Assembly: GCF_001556105.1 (NCBI RefSeq)
Contig: NZ_LSIF01000055.1
Span: forward strand, 76,314-140,313
DNA length: 64,000 nucleotides
Reading direction: 5' to 3'
Origin: Pseudoxanthomonas mexicana
GTDB lineage: Bacteria; Pseudomonadota; Gammaproteobacteria; Xanthomonadales; Xanthomonadaceae
A program made the position numbers and the translations under genes. This document shows, piece by piece, positions 33,489-41,653 of this stretch (position 1 is the stretch's first letter; every line of letters begins with the position of its first letter). The notes below the pieces were generated by a model. The model worked only from the letters and a program-made list of their open reading frames with translations. It made no database searches and was not told the DNA's origin.

Positions 33489-33557
33489 GGACACCTTCGG
33501 ATGACACCGGTTTCCAAAGGCTAGCAAAGGCGGCCCTGGCAGGAACGCCGCAGTGCG

Positions 33558-34739
33558 TCAGGCCGCCATGCCAGCCGCGTGGCCGGAGGCCCAGGCCCAC
33601 TGGAAGTTGTAGCCGCCCAGCCAGCCGGTGACGTCGAGCACTTCGCCGACAAAGAACAGGCCCGGCATGTGCTTCGACATCATCGTGCTGCTCGACACGC
33701 CGTCGGTGTCCACGCCGCCCAGCGTGACCTCGGCCGTGCGGTAACCCTCGGTGCCGCTGGCGACGAGCGGCCAGTCGGCCAGCAGCGCGGCGACGTCCTT
33801 CAGTTGCGGGGCGTTGAACTGTTTCATCGGCCGGTTGGGCAGCCAGACCTCGCACAGGCGCTGGGCGAACCGGCGCGGCAGTGCGTCGGACAGGACGGTC
33901 TTCAGTTCGGCATCGGGGCGCTGCTTCTGCTGGGACTGCAGCCAGTCCAGCGCATCGCGGTCGGGCAGCAGGTCCAGCCGCAGGTCGTCGCCGGGCTGCC
34001 AGTACGACGAGATCTGCAGGATCGACGGCCCGCTGACGCCGCGGTGGGTCAGCAGCATGAAGTTGCGGAAACGCGCCTTGCCGCAGCGGGCTTCGACGGG
34101 GAGCGCCACGCCGCTCAGGTCCGCCAGCCGTTCCTGATGCTTGCCGCTCAGCGTCAACGGCACCAGACCGGCGCGCGTCGGCAACACGTCATGGCCGAAC
34201 TGGCGCGCCAGCTCGTAGCCGACGCCGGTGGCGCCCATGCTGGGAATCGACAGCCCGCCGGTGGCGATGACGAGCGAGGGTGCGGCGAAACGGCCGAGCG
34301 CCGTCTCCAGCCGGAACACGCCCTCGGCCTGCTCGACCTTGTGTACGCCGCAGCCGGTCTCGATACGCACGCCGGCGGCCAGGCATTCGTCCACCAGCAG
34401 CTTCACGATGAGCTTGGACGAGACATCGCAGAACAGCTGGCCGAGTTCCTTCTCGTGGTAGGCGATGCGGTGGCGCTCGACCAGTTCGGTGAAATCCGCG
34501 GGCGTGTAGCGCGCCAGCGCCGATTTGCAGAAATGCGGGTTGGCGGACAGGAAGTTGGCGGGCGTGGTGCCGGTATTGGTGAAATTGCAGCGCCCGCCAC
34601 CGGACATCAGGATCTTCTTGCCCACCTTGTTGGCGTGCTCCACCACCAGCACGCGCAGGCCACGCTGGCCGGCGGTCAGCGCGGTCATCAGGCCCGCGGC
34701 GCCACCGCCGATGACCAGCACGTCATGGGTGGGCAGCAT
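33558..34739 (-). CDS. yhiN: HI0933/YhiN-type NAD(P)/FAD-dependent oxidoreductase
   Basis: The 393-residue flavoprotein has V-L-V-I-G-G-G-A-A-G-L-M at the N-terminus and the family signature K-I-L-M-S-G-G-G-R-C-N-F-T-N. A-T-G-G-L-S-I-P-S-M-G-A-T-G follows, and G-E-V-L-D-V-T-G-W-L-G-G-Y-N-F-Q at the end. It is closer to E. coli YhiN than is the paralogue at 23599. The activity is unassigned in most bacteria. It starts 4 bases after the yaeQ stop, so it is an operon partner of yaeQ. Confidence 0.92.
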   Translation of the reverse strand: MLPTHDVLVIGGGAAGLMTALTAGQRGLRVLVVEHANKVGKKILMSGGGRCNFTNTGTTPANFLSANPHFCKSALARYTPADFTELVERHRIAYHEKELGQLFCDVSSKLIVKLLVDECLAAGVRIETGCGVHKVEQAEGVFRLETALGRFAAPSLVIATGGLSIPSMGATGVGYELARQFGHDVLPTRAGLVPLTLSGKHQERLADLSGVALPVEARCGKARFRNFMLLTHRGVSGPSILQISSYWQPGDDLRLDLLPDRDALDWLQSQQKQRPDAELKTVLSDALPRRFAQRLCEVWLPNRPMKQFNAPQLKDVAALLADWPLVASGTEGYRTAEVTLGGVDTDGVSSSTMMSKHMPGLFFVGEVLDVTGWLGGYNFQWAWASGHAAGMAA

Positions 34740-34743
34740 GCGA

Positions 34744-35301
34744 TCAGGCGGCCCGGGCGAGACCTGCCTGGCGGATGGTCGGCGCGATGGCGACCATCTG
34801 GTCGTCGGTCAGCCACTGCATCTCGCCGTCCTGGATCATGACGCTGAAGCGCATGCTGCGCACCATCAGGGCGGTGATCGCGTCCACCGCGTCGGGGGCG
34901 ATGTCGAGCACGGTCAGGTTGCGGTGGCGCGCCAGCAGCGCCCCGTTCTTGTCCCACCAGAGGTCGGCGGCGCGACCGCCATAGTTGACGACGATCACCT
35001 CGTTGGCCCGCCCGCAGGCTTTGCGGATGCGGGATTCGTCCGGCTGGCCCAGGTCGATCCACTGCTCGATCAGTCCCGTGTAGTCCTTGCGCCACAGGTC
35101 CGGTTCTTCGTCATTGCTCAGTCCCTTGCCGAATTCCAGGCGGTCGTCGGCGAACAGGGCGAACGCCAGTACGCGGACCATCAGCCGCTCATCGGTTTCC
35201 GAGGGGTGCTGGGCCAGGGTCAGGCCGTGCGTGCCGTAATAATGCCGGTCCATGTCGCTGATCTGCAGTTCGGCTTTGACGACAGTGGACTTGAGCGCCA
35301 T
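34744..35301 (-). CDS. yaeQ: YaeQ family protein
   Basis: The 185-residue protein begins [18 protein letters not shown] and has [25 protein letters not shown] and W-I-D-L-G-Q-P-D-E, the YaeQ hallmarks. YaeQ has a PD-(D/E)XK nuclease-like fold; the old link to RfaH is doubtful, so its role is open. It is transcribed away from the cold-shock gene. Confidence 0.94.
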   Translation of the reverse strand: MALKSTVVKAELQISDMDRHYYGTHGLTLAQHPSETDERLMVRVLAFALFADDRLEFGKGLSNDEEPDLWRKDYTGLIEQWIDLGQPDESRIRKACGRANEVIVVNYGGRAADLWWDKNGALLARHRNLTVLDIAPDAVDAITALMVRSMRFSVMIQDGEMQWLTDDQMVAIAPTIRQAGLARAA

Positions 35302-35614
35302 GGCGAGGGGTTCGGCAAAAGGGGCGCCATCATACGCCGGCGGCGCGAGGAGGCCAGGCGGCGCGCTGCAACCGGTTACAGGATGGTCCTCAGTGACCCC
35401 TGTTCAGCTTTCATGTGAAAGGGATTCGCTTTTACGTGAAAAGCCCGGTAGAGTGCGCGGCACTGTGCTTGCCAGGGTCACCGTGAATCGTGAGCCTGAT
35501 GCGGTAGATACATCTGCTACATCTTCCCGCTTTACCAACGCCTGCAAACCCAGTCCCGTCCCGGCCATCGCCGGGGTTGTGGTCCTTTCATCCATGTTTC
35601 AGGAGTTAGTAAAG
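35302..35614. promoter_or_regulatory. Divergent promoter region and long cold-shock leader
   Basis: This 313-base region lies between yaeQ and the cold-shock gene. It holds an AT-richer patch with TTTTACGTGAAAA at about 35430 and, at 35458-35473, CGGCAC, 5 bases, TTGCC, which resembles a sigma-54 site with two changes. The stretch before the cold-shock ATG could form a leader of about 150 bases, similar in length to that of E. coli cspA. I saw no further gene in it. Confidence 0.4.
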
Positions 35615-35824
35615 ATGTCAGATCGTCAGACTGGTACCGTCAAGTGGTTCAACGACGCCAAGGGCTTCGGCTTCATCACCCCGCAGAGCGGCCCGGACCT
35701 GTTCGTGCACTTCCGCTCGATCCAGGGCAATGGCTTCAAGTCGCTGAAGGAAGGCCAGGCGGTCTCCTTCGTCGCCGTGCAGGGCCAGAAGGGCATGCAG
35801 GCCGACCAGGTGCAGCCGCTGTAA
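35615..35824 (+). CDS. Cold-shock domain protein (CspA family)
   Basis: The 69-residue single cold-shock domain has the RNP1 motif K-G-F-G-F-I and an RNP2-like [13 protein letters not shown] is the usual first strand. It binds single-stranded RNA or DNA and opens mRNA structure. The sequence [12 protein letters not shown] resembles the Xanthomonas/Pseudomonas CapB-like group. AGGAG lies 9 bases before the ATG at 35615; a terminator follows at 35851. Confidence 0.95.
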   Translation: MSDRQTGTVKWFNDAKGFGFITPQSGPDLFVHFRSIQGNGFKSLKEGQAVSFVAVQGQKGMQADQVQPL

Positions 35825-35850
35825 TCCAGCGCTGAACCCGACGGTTCAAG

Positions 35851-35884
35851 AAAACGCCGGTGCGCAAGCGCCGGCGTTTTTGTT
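35851..35884. terminator. Rho-independent terminator between csp and dbpA
   Basis: AAAACGCCGG pairs with CCGGCGTTTT around a 10-base loop, then TGTTT. The A-rich and T-rich flanks make it usable from both directions; dbpA ends at 35893 on the other strand. Confidence 0.85.
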
Positions 35885-35892
35885 TGCGCGCC

Positions 35893-37269
35893 TTACAGCG
35901 TACGTACGCGGAAGCTGCGGCCCTTGATCTTGCCAGCGTTGAGGCGCAACAGCGCGAGGCCGGCCTTCTCACGGGCGACGGCCACGTAGGTGCGGGTGGC
36001 GAAGACGTTGATCTTGCCGATGGCCGCCGCCGACAGGCCGGCGTCGCCGGTCAGCGCGCCCAGCACGTCGCCGGGCCGCAGCTTGTCGGTCTTGCCGGCG
36101 TCGATGCGCAGCGTCGTCATCGCGGCCGGCGGTGCGGCGTGCGCCTTGGGTGCGGACGGCGCGCTGCGATCCCATAGCAGGGGCGCGCCCATCCGTTCCT
36201 CGATCGCGCTGGCGCGTGGCAGCTCACGTGGAGTGCACAGGCTGATCGCCAGACCATCGCGACCGGCACGACCGGTGCGGCCGATGCGATGCACGTAGGT
36301 GTCGGCGTCGCTGGGCATGTCGTAGTTGACGACAAGCGCCAGGTCTTCGATGTCCAGACCGCGTGCCGCCACATCGCTGGCGACCAGCACGTTGCAGCTG
36401 CGGTTGGCGAAACGCACCAGTACCTCGTCGCGGTCGCGCTGCTCCATGTCGCCATGCAGGGCAAGGGCGGAGAAACCGAAGTGCTGCAGCGAGACGGCGA
36501 CTTCGTCCACGTCCTTGCGCATGTTGCAGAACACCACGCTGGACTCGACGCGATGCTGCGCAAGCAGGCCGGCAAGTGCGGTCTGCTTGCGGGCGGGATC
36601 GACCTGCAGGAAGCGCTGTTCGATCACCGCCTGTTCCTGCGGTGCGTCGACGGTGACCTCCAGCGGGTCGTGCAACGTGGTGCGGGCGATCGCGCGGATG
36701 GCATCGGTGAAGGTGGCGGAGAACAGCAGGCTCTGGCGGTCCTTCGGGGTCCTGCCGGTGATCTCGCGGATCGGCTCCTCGAAGCCCATGTCGAGCATGC
36801 GGTCGGCTTCGTCCAGCACCAGCGTGCGCACGCCGCCCAGGTGCAAGGCCTTCTTGCGCAGCAGTTCCTGTATGCGCCCGGGCGTGCCGACCACCACGTG
36901 CGGGTCGTGCGCCTCCAGCGATCGCAACTGCGGCTCCAGCGGCATGCCGCCGCACAGCGTCAGCACCTTCAGGTTGGGCAGGCCGACCGCCAGCTTGCGC
37001 AGCTGCTGCGCCACCTGGTCGGCCAGTTCGCGTGTCGGGCACAGCACCAGCGCCTGAGTGCGTACCGTCGCGATGTCCAGTTTGTGCAGCAGGCCCAGGC
37101 CGAACGCGGCGGTCTTGCCGCTGCCGGTCGGCGCCTGCGCGATGACGTCGCGCCCGTCGAGGATGGCGGGCAGGCTGTGGGCCTGGATCGGGGTGGGTCG
37201 GGTGTAGCCGAGCGCCTGGACGCCCTGCTGCAGGCCGGGCGCCAGCGGGAGAGAAGTGAAATCGTGCAT
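35893..37269 (-). CDS. dbpA: ATP-dependent RNA helicase DbpA
   Basis: The 458-residue DEAD-box helicase has A-P-T-G-S-G-K-T (motif I), D-E-A-D (II), S-A-T (III) and H-R-I-G-R-T-G-R (VI). The C-terminal domain (about 385-458) has the DbpA RNA-recognition fold (T-L-R-I-D-A-G-K-T-D-K-L-R-P-G-D-V-L-G-A-L) that targets hairpin 92 of 23S rRNA, so it acts in 50S assembly. The ATG at 37269 gives the usual N-terminus F-T-S-L-P-L; the frame is open further upstream, but that part looks non-coding. Confidence 0.95.
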   Translation of the reverse strand: MHDFTSLPLAPGLQQGVQALGYTRPTPIQAHSLPAILDGRDVIAQAPTGSGKTAAFGLGLLHKLDIATVRTQALVLCPTRELADQVAQQLRKLAVGLPNLKVLTLCGGMPLEPQLRSLEAHDPHVVVGTPGRIQELLRKKALHLGGVRTLVLDEADRMLDMGFEEPIREITGRTPKDRQSLLFSATFTDAIRAIARTTLHDPLEVTVDAPQEQAVIEQRFLQVDPARKQTALAGLLAQHRVESSVVFCNMRKDVDEVAVSLQHFGFSALALHGDMEQRDRDEVLVRFANRSCNVLVASDVAARGLDIEDLALVVNYDMPSDADTYVHRIGRTGRAGRDGLAISLCTPRELPRASAIEERMGAPLLWDRSAPSAPKAHAAPPAAMTTLRIDAGKTDKLRPGDVLGALTGDAGLSAAAIGKINVFATRTYVAVAREKAGLALLRLNAGKIKGRSFRVRTL

Positions 37270-37310
37270 GCGGCATTTTCGCAGATCGGCGCCGCCGCTG
37301 CCCGGACCGG

Positions 37311-37745
37311 CTACTGCAGGTCGGGGAAATCCTCGTCCGGCAGCGCGATGAAGGCCCAGAACGGCACCTCGTCCGCGGCCCACGACTGCGAGGCCTCGTC
37401 GAGGATATCGAGCAGGGTGTCGAAATCAGCTTCGGTGCGGTCACGCAGCTCGTGGGCCTGTTCGAAGAGCAGCACGTAGCCGGATGCCTCCAGCCAGGAC
37501 AGATCGCGCAGGCTGTCGGACAGCGCGTCCCAGTTGCGGCCCGAGGTCTGCGGGAAGTCCAGCACGGTGGCGATGCGCAGCAGCAGCGCGGACTTGCTGT
37601 CGCAACCGGACAGGTCGATACGGCGCGCGAGCAGGCCGGCATCGCGACCGACCGCGGACAACGGACCCAAGTCGTCCTCGGTGACGAAGAACACGCCTGC
37701 GCGCGCGGGATCGGCGAGGCCGGGATCGAAGCCGGACTCGCTCAT
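37311..37745 (-). CDS. Barstar-like ribonuclease inhibitor
   Basis: The 144-residue protein has the barstar pattern in its second half: a strand and helix with I-D-L-S-G-C-D-S-K, R-N-W-D-A-L-S-D-S-L-R-D-L near residue 70, then a Leu/Phe strand and W-A-A-D-E-V-P-F-W. The acidic face that blocks barnase is plausible from its many Asp and Glu. It begins inside the stop of the RNase gene (ATGA at 37742-37745), so synthesis of the inhibitor is coupled to that of the RNase. Confidence 0.85.
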   Translation of the reverse strand: MSESGFDPGLADPARAGVFFVTEDDLGPLSAVGRDAGLLARRIDLSGCDSKSALLLRIATVLDFPQTSGRNWDALSDSLRDLSWLEASGYVLLFEQAHELRDRTEADFDTLLDILDEASQSWAADEVPFWAFIALPDEDFPDLQ

Positions 37746-38311
37746 GGGGCGTCTCCGCCGCCGATCTCGAACCGGCGGAAACTCCCGTAATGATCGTCGG
37801 TGTAGTAATACTCGCGCGGTGGCTGGCCGCCGGTGACGATGCGCCGCGCGCCGCGGTGACCAAGGCCCGGCGTGTCGACCGTGTACTCGCGGTAGTAGCC
37901 ACGTGCTTGCCGCGGCAGCCGGCCCTCGCGGTTCTGGAAGACGCCGCCGTCCTGGCGATACGGGAACGGTCCGCCGCGCTGGATCAACGACAGTGTCTGC
38001 CGCGCCTCCGCCGGCAGGAAAGCGGGCAGGGTGTCGGCGCTCCGCGACGGAGCAGGCGCCGCGAGCGGCGCAACGTCAGGTACCTCGCCGGCGAGTTCGC
38101 CTGGACGGGTCTGCTCCACCGGAGGCAGTGCCAGCACGGCGCTGGTGTGTTTCGGATCGGGCGCCGCTTCGCTGGTGGCGACCGGTGCGGCGGGCGCATC
38201 GCTGCGCTGCGACCACCACCACGCGCCCGCGCCCAGGACGAGCAGCGCGAGGATGGCGAACAGGGGGAGGCGTTGGCGGCTCTGGCGGCGTGCGCGGGAA
38301 CGTCGACTCAT
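37742..38311 (-). CDS. Membrane-anchored barnase-like ribonuclease
   Basis: The 189-residue protein has one N-terminal membrane helix (about 17-33), a Pro/Ala-rich linker (35-95) and a C-terminal guanyl-specific ribonuclease domain. The catalytic set is visible: G-Y-Y-R-E-Y-T-V (general base Glu), R-G-A-R-R-I-V (Arg) and T-D-D-H-Y-G-S-F (general acid His). L-P-x-x-x-R and F-x-N-R-E match barnase. The anchor suggests a periplasmic RNase, with barstar in the cytosol as protection before export. It starts 7 bases after the upstream lipoprotein stop. Confidence 0.9.
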   Translation of the reverse strand: MSRRSRARRQSRQRLPLFAILALLVLGAGAWWWSQRSDAPAAPVATSEAAPDPKHTSAVLALPPVEQTRPGELAGEVPDVAPLAAPAPSRSADTLPAFLPAEARQTLSLIQRGGPFPYRQDGGVFQNREGRLPRQARGYYREYTVDTPGLGHRGARRIVTGGQPPREYYYTDDHYGSFRRFEIGGGDAP

Positions 38312-38318
38312 GCGGGCA

Positions 38319-39098
38319 TCATTCCGACAGGAAGCGGCCGCAGCCGCGGTAGGTCTTGCCGGCGACGGTCAGGATCGCCGAGGCCGGATACTCGGTGTCG
38401 CTCATGCCGTCGCTGCAGGATTCCTTCTTCGTCGTCAGCGATACGGCCAGGCCATCGCCCGTACTGCCGACGTAGCCGTCCGAGGTCTTGTTGGCCCGGG
38501 CGACTTCGATCCTGCGCTCGCCATAGTCCAGATCGGCGGACAGGCGAGGCGCCGTACCGCCACCGACCTCCACCGACCAGCCCGGTTCGGTGCCGAGGCC
38601 GCGGAACACGCTGCCGCGCGCCTTGGCCTGCTCCCACGGCGTGCCGGCGACCGGTGCCACCGGATCGCCACCGGCGCGCACCAGGCGGAACTCCACCGGT
38701 GCGGAGGAGCCCGGCGTCACCGGCACTCGGGTGTCGGTGACGAACCAGAGCGTGCCCTGCGCATCGCGCAGGCCGGCATGCAGGCCGTACCGCCCGTTCG
38801 GTCGCAGCTTGGCGGCGTCGTAGGGCAGGGAGAAGACGAACGGCGAGCCTTTGATATCGGCAAAGTCGGCACTGGCGATGACCGCGGCCGGCGTATCGGC
38901 CAACTGGTTGTCGATCAGTTGCACGCTGAGGACCGCGCCGGGCGGCGGCGCGATCCGCTCGAGATAGAGGGCGCGCCCCTGGATCGTGGTCGCGGGGTGC
39001 GGAGCGACGGACGCGCCGCCAGGCGTCGGCGCGGTAGCCGGCGACTGGCAGGCCGCGAGCGCGAGCAGGCAGGCGGCGATCAGCAGGGGACGGAACAT
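38319..39098 (-). CDS. YbaY-like lipoprotein with COG3650-type C-terminal domain
   Basis: The 259-residue lipoprotein has a lipobox (L-A-L-A-A-C17) and a YbaY/META-type beta domain (about 38-135: I-Q-G-R-A-L-Y-L-E-R-I-A-P-P-P-G-A, V-Q-L-I-D-N-Q). The C-terminal domain (W-S-V-E-V-G-G-G ... C-S-D-G-M-S-D-T-E-Y ... Y-R-G-C-G-R) has the paired cysteines of COG3650/MliC-like proteins. It is probably a periplasmic outer-membrane-associated protein. It is the first gene of a likely operon with the RNase and barstar. Confidence 0.85.
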   Translation of the reverse strand: MFRPLLIAACLLALAACQSPATAPTPGGASVAPHPATTIQGRALYLERIAPPPGAVLSVQLIDNQLADTPAAVIASADFADIKGSPFVFSLPYDAAKLRPNGRYGLHAGLRDAQGTLWFVTDTRVPVTPGSSAPVEFRLVRAGGDPVAPVAGTPWEQAKARGSVFRGLGTEPGWSVEVGGGTAPRLSADLDYGERRIEVARANKTSDGYVGSTGDGLAVSLTTKKESCSDGMSDTEYPASAILTVAGKTYRGCGRFLSE

Positions 39099-39238
39099 CG
39101 CACGCGCTCCTCATGGTCCGGTGGCGGGCCGCCAGCTTAGCGATGGTGGACGTAATGGTTCGTCAACGCGGGAAGCGGGCCTGCGCGGACGTTGGCACAG
39201 GACAGCGCTACAGTGGCGCGACTCCGGGGAGTGCCGAC

Positions 39239-39844
39239 ATGTCAGCTCACGATCCACGCGTGGATGCGTACATCGAGAAGGCGTCACCGTTCGCCCGTCC
39301 CATCCTCGACCACCTGCGCGCGCTCGTGCATGCGGCTTGTCCCTCGGTGCAGGAAGACATCAAGTGGGGCATGCCGTCGTTCCAGTACGGCGGTCGCATC
39401 CTCTGCCAGATGGCGGCATTCACGCAGCACGCGTCGTTTGGTTTCTGGCAGCACGCGGCGGTGACGGAAGGCAAGGCGCGCGATGGCATGGGCAGCCTGG
39501 GACGGCTGGAGACGATCAAGGACGTGCCGTCGAAGCGCGAACTGACGGCGCTGCTGCGCAAGGCGATGGCCCTGATCGACGAGGGCGTGACCTCGACGGC
39601 GACACGCGCGAAACCCGCACCGCGCGCCGCGCTGAAGGTGCCGGCCGACCTGCGCGATGCGCTGGCCGGCAACCCCGGGGCGAAGGCGACGTTCGATGGC
39701 TTCAGCCCCAGTGCGCGCCGCGGCTACCTCGAATGGATCACCGAGGCCAAGCGCGAGGACACGCGCGCGCGCCGGCTGGCGCAAGCGGTCGAGTGGATGG
39801 CCGAAGGCAAGCTGCGGAACTGGAAGTACGCCAAGGCCAAATAG
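39239..39844 (+). CDS. DUF1801 / YdeI (OmdA-like) family protein
   Basis: The 201-residue protein has an N-terminal DUF1801 domain (Y-I-E-K-A-S-P-F-A-R-P-I-L-D-H-L-R, E-D-I-K-W-G-M-P-S-F) and a C-terminal bacteriocin-protection, OmdA-like helix bundle (F-D-G-F-S-P-S-A-R-R-G-Y-L-E-W-I ... R-R-L-A-Q-A-V-E). The family name comes from YdeI; its biochemical role is unclear. GGGGAG lies 7 bases before the ATG at 39239. Confidence 0.88.
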   Translation: MSAHDPRVDAYIEKASPFARPILDHLRALVHAACPSVQEDIKWGMPSFQYGGRILCQMAAFTQHASFGFWQHAAVTEGKARDGMGSLGRLETIKDVPSKRELTALLRKAMALIDEGVTSTATRAKPAPRAALKVPADLRDALAGNPGAKATFDGFSPSARRGYLEWITEAKREDTRARRLAQAVEWMAEGKLRNWKYAKAK

Positions 39845-39948
39845 GCGATCGATATCGTCGATCGTGCAGATTCAGTTTTGCGATGGGCGTCGGCGCATCC
39901 GTGGGACTAGTATCGGCCGCGACGCCGCACCGGGCATGGAGCAACCGC

Positions 39949-40830
39949 ATGAATCGCGTCCTGCAGCCGTTCGCCTACACCCGTGCGAGCACCGCGTGGC
40001 CGTTCGTGGTCGCCGTATTGTCGATCGTGGTGGTGTCATCGTGGCTGGTCGGCACGATTCCAGCGGACGATGCCAGCGGCATCCGCCGTGCGGTGCGGGG
40101 AGGGGCGTTGTGTGCGCTGGCGACGTCATTCGGCGCGATGCCGGTATGGGTGATCAAGCGCCTGCCACAACAATTGGCCGATGGCCTGCTGGGTTTCGGT
40201 GCGGGCGTCATGCTGGCGGCGACAGCATTCTCGCTGGTCCTGCCCGGACTGGACGCCGCGGGCCGCGCGGGCTACTCGGCATGGGGCGCCGCCGCACTGA
40301 TCAGTGCCGGCGTGATGCTCGGTGCGACCGCATTGCTCGTCTTCGACCTAAGTGCGGTGGACGATCCGCGCGATGCGAACCGGCATCTGGTGCCGTCGCG
40401 CGTGATGCTGTTCGTACTGGCCATCGTGCTGCACAACGTCCCCGAAGGGATGGCAGTCGGTGTCGCTGCGGGTGGTGGTCTCGCGGGTGCACAGGGCCTG
40501 GCGATGGGCATTTCCCTGCAGGACGTGCCGGAAGGTCTGGTTGTCGCGCTGATTCTTGCCGGAGCCGGCATGGCACGCAGCAAGGCGGTCTTCATCGGCG
40601 CGTTGTCGGGCGTGGCCGAGCCGGTCGCAGCAGTGCTGAGCGCGTGGGCAGTGGGCATCTCGGCGCTGTTGCTGCCCTGGGGGCTGGCGTTTGCCGCAGG
40701 CGCGATGCTGATCGCGGTCGGTCACAGCGTGATTCCGGAATCCAACCGTCACGGACACGCCGCCACGGCGTCGTTCGGGCTGGCCCTTGGCTTCTGCCTG
40801 ATGATGGCGCTGGACATGGCGCTGGGTTGA
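39949..40830 (+). CDS. ZIP family metal transporter
   Basis: The 293-residue protein has eight predicted membrane helices. Two metal-coordinating motifs are present: H-N-V-P-E-G and Q-D-V-P-E-G, where ZupT-type members have H-D-x-P-E-G or similar. The loop between helices 3 and 4 (V-D-D-P-R-D-A-N-R-H) is short. It is likely to import Zn2+ or other divalent ions. The frame remains open far upstream, but the hydrophobic protein begins only at 39949. Confidence 0.88.
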   Translation: MNRVLQPFAYTRASTAWPFVVAVLSIVVVSSWLVGTIPADDASGIRRAVRGGALCALATSFGAMPVWVIKRLPQQLADGLLGFGAGVMLAATAFSLVLPGLDAAGRAGYSAWGAAALISAGVMLGATALLVFDLSAVDDPRDANRHLVPSRVMLFVLAIVLHNVPEGMAVGVAAGGGLAGAQGLAMGISLQDVPEGLVVALILAGAGMARSKAVFIGALSGVAEPVAAVLSAWAVGISALLLPWGLAFAAGAMLIAVGHSVIPESNRHGHAATASFGLALGFCLMMALDMALG

Positions 40831-40881
40831 CCGCGTGTCGCGAGGTGCGCACGCTGCGGCTATCCCGAACGGAGCCGGCAC

Positions 40882-41634
40882 ATGAGCGAGCCCCTGACCA
40901 TCATCGGCAACCACCTGTCGCCTTACGTGCGCAAGGTGCTGGTCTGCCTGGAGCTGAAGGGCATCCCGTACCGCATCGATCCGATCGCCCCTTTCGTCGG
41001 GAACGAGGAATTCAGCCGCCTCAGTCCGCTGCGGCGCATTCCGGTGCTGATCGATGGCGACCTGGTGCTCAACGATTCCACCGTCATCTGCGAGTACCTG
41101 CAGGACCGGTTCCCGGAGGTCCCGCTGTATCCGGCCGATCCCGTGCAGCGCGCGAAGGCGCGCTGGCTGGAGGAGTACGCCGACTCCCAGCTCGGCGACG
41201 TCATCGTCTGGCGGATGTTCTTCCAGAAGGGCATCCGCCGCTTCCTGTTCAACGAAGGTACCGACGAGGACGTCGTGCGCAAGGCGCGCGAGGAGGAACT
41301 GCCGGTCGCGCTGGACTACCTGGAGGCGCAGCTGCCGGAACAGGGGTGGATCTTCGGTGAGCTGTCCATCGCCGACATCAGCCTCGCGGCGTTCTTCCGC
41401 AATGCCGCGTTCGTGCGGTACCAGGTCGATGCGGCGGGCTGGCCGCGCGTGGCGGCCTTACTCGAACGTGCATGGGCATTGCCTGCCTTCCGCACGCTGG
41501 CGGCGTACGAGGACGCGATGCTGCGGACACCGTTGCCGGAACAGCGCGCTGTGCTGGCGGCGATGGGAGCGCCGCTGACCGATACGACCTGCGGCAATGC
41601 GTCGCCGCGATATGGATTGAGGCGCCTCGGCTAG
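40882..41634 (+). CDS. Glutathione S-transferase family protein
   Basis: The 250-residue protein has N-H-L-S-P-Y-V-R-K-V-L-V-C-L-E-L-K-G-I near the start, R-R-I-P-V-L-I-D-G and N-D-S-T-V-I-C-E-Y-L, the glutathione site of a thioredoxin fold, then a helical C-domain with S-I-A-D-I-S-L-A-A. It is a different subclass from the GST at 30033. GGAG lies 7 bases before the ATG. Confidence 0.9.
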   Translation: MSEPLTIIGNHLSPYVRKVLVCLELKGIPYRIDPIAPFVGNEEFSRLSPLRRIPVLIDGDLVLNDSTVICEYLQDRFPEVPLYPADPVQRAKARWLEEYADSQLGDVIVWRMFFQKGIRRFLFNEGTDEDVVRKAREEELPVALDYLEAQLPEQGWIFGELSIADISLAAFFRNAAFVRYQVDAAGWPRVAALLERAWALPAFRTLAAYEDAMLRTPLPEQRAVLAAMGAPLTDTTCGNASPRYGLRRLG

Positions 41635-41653
41635 CGGCGACGCGCGGGTCCGA

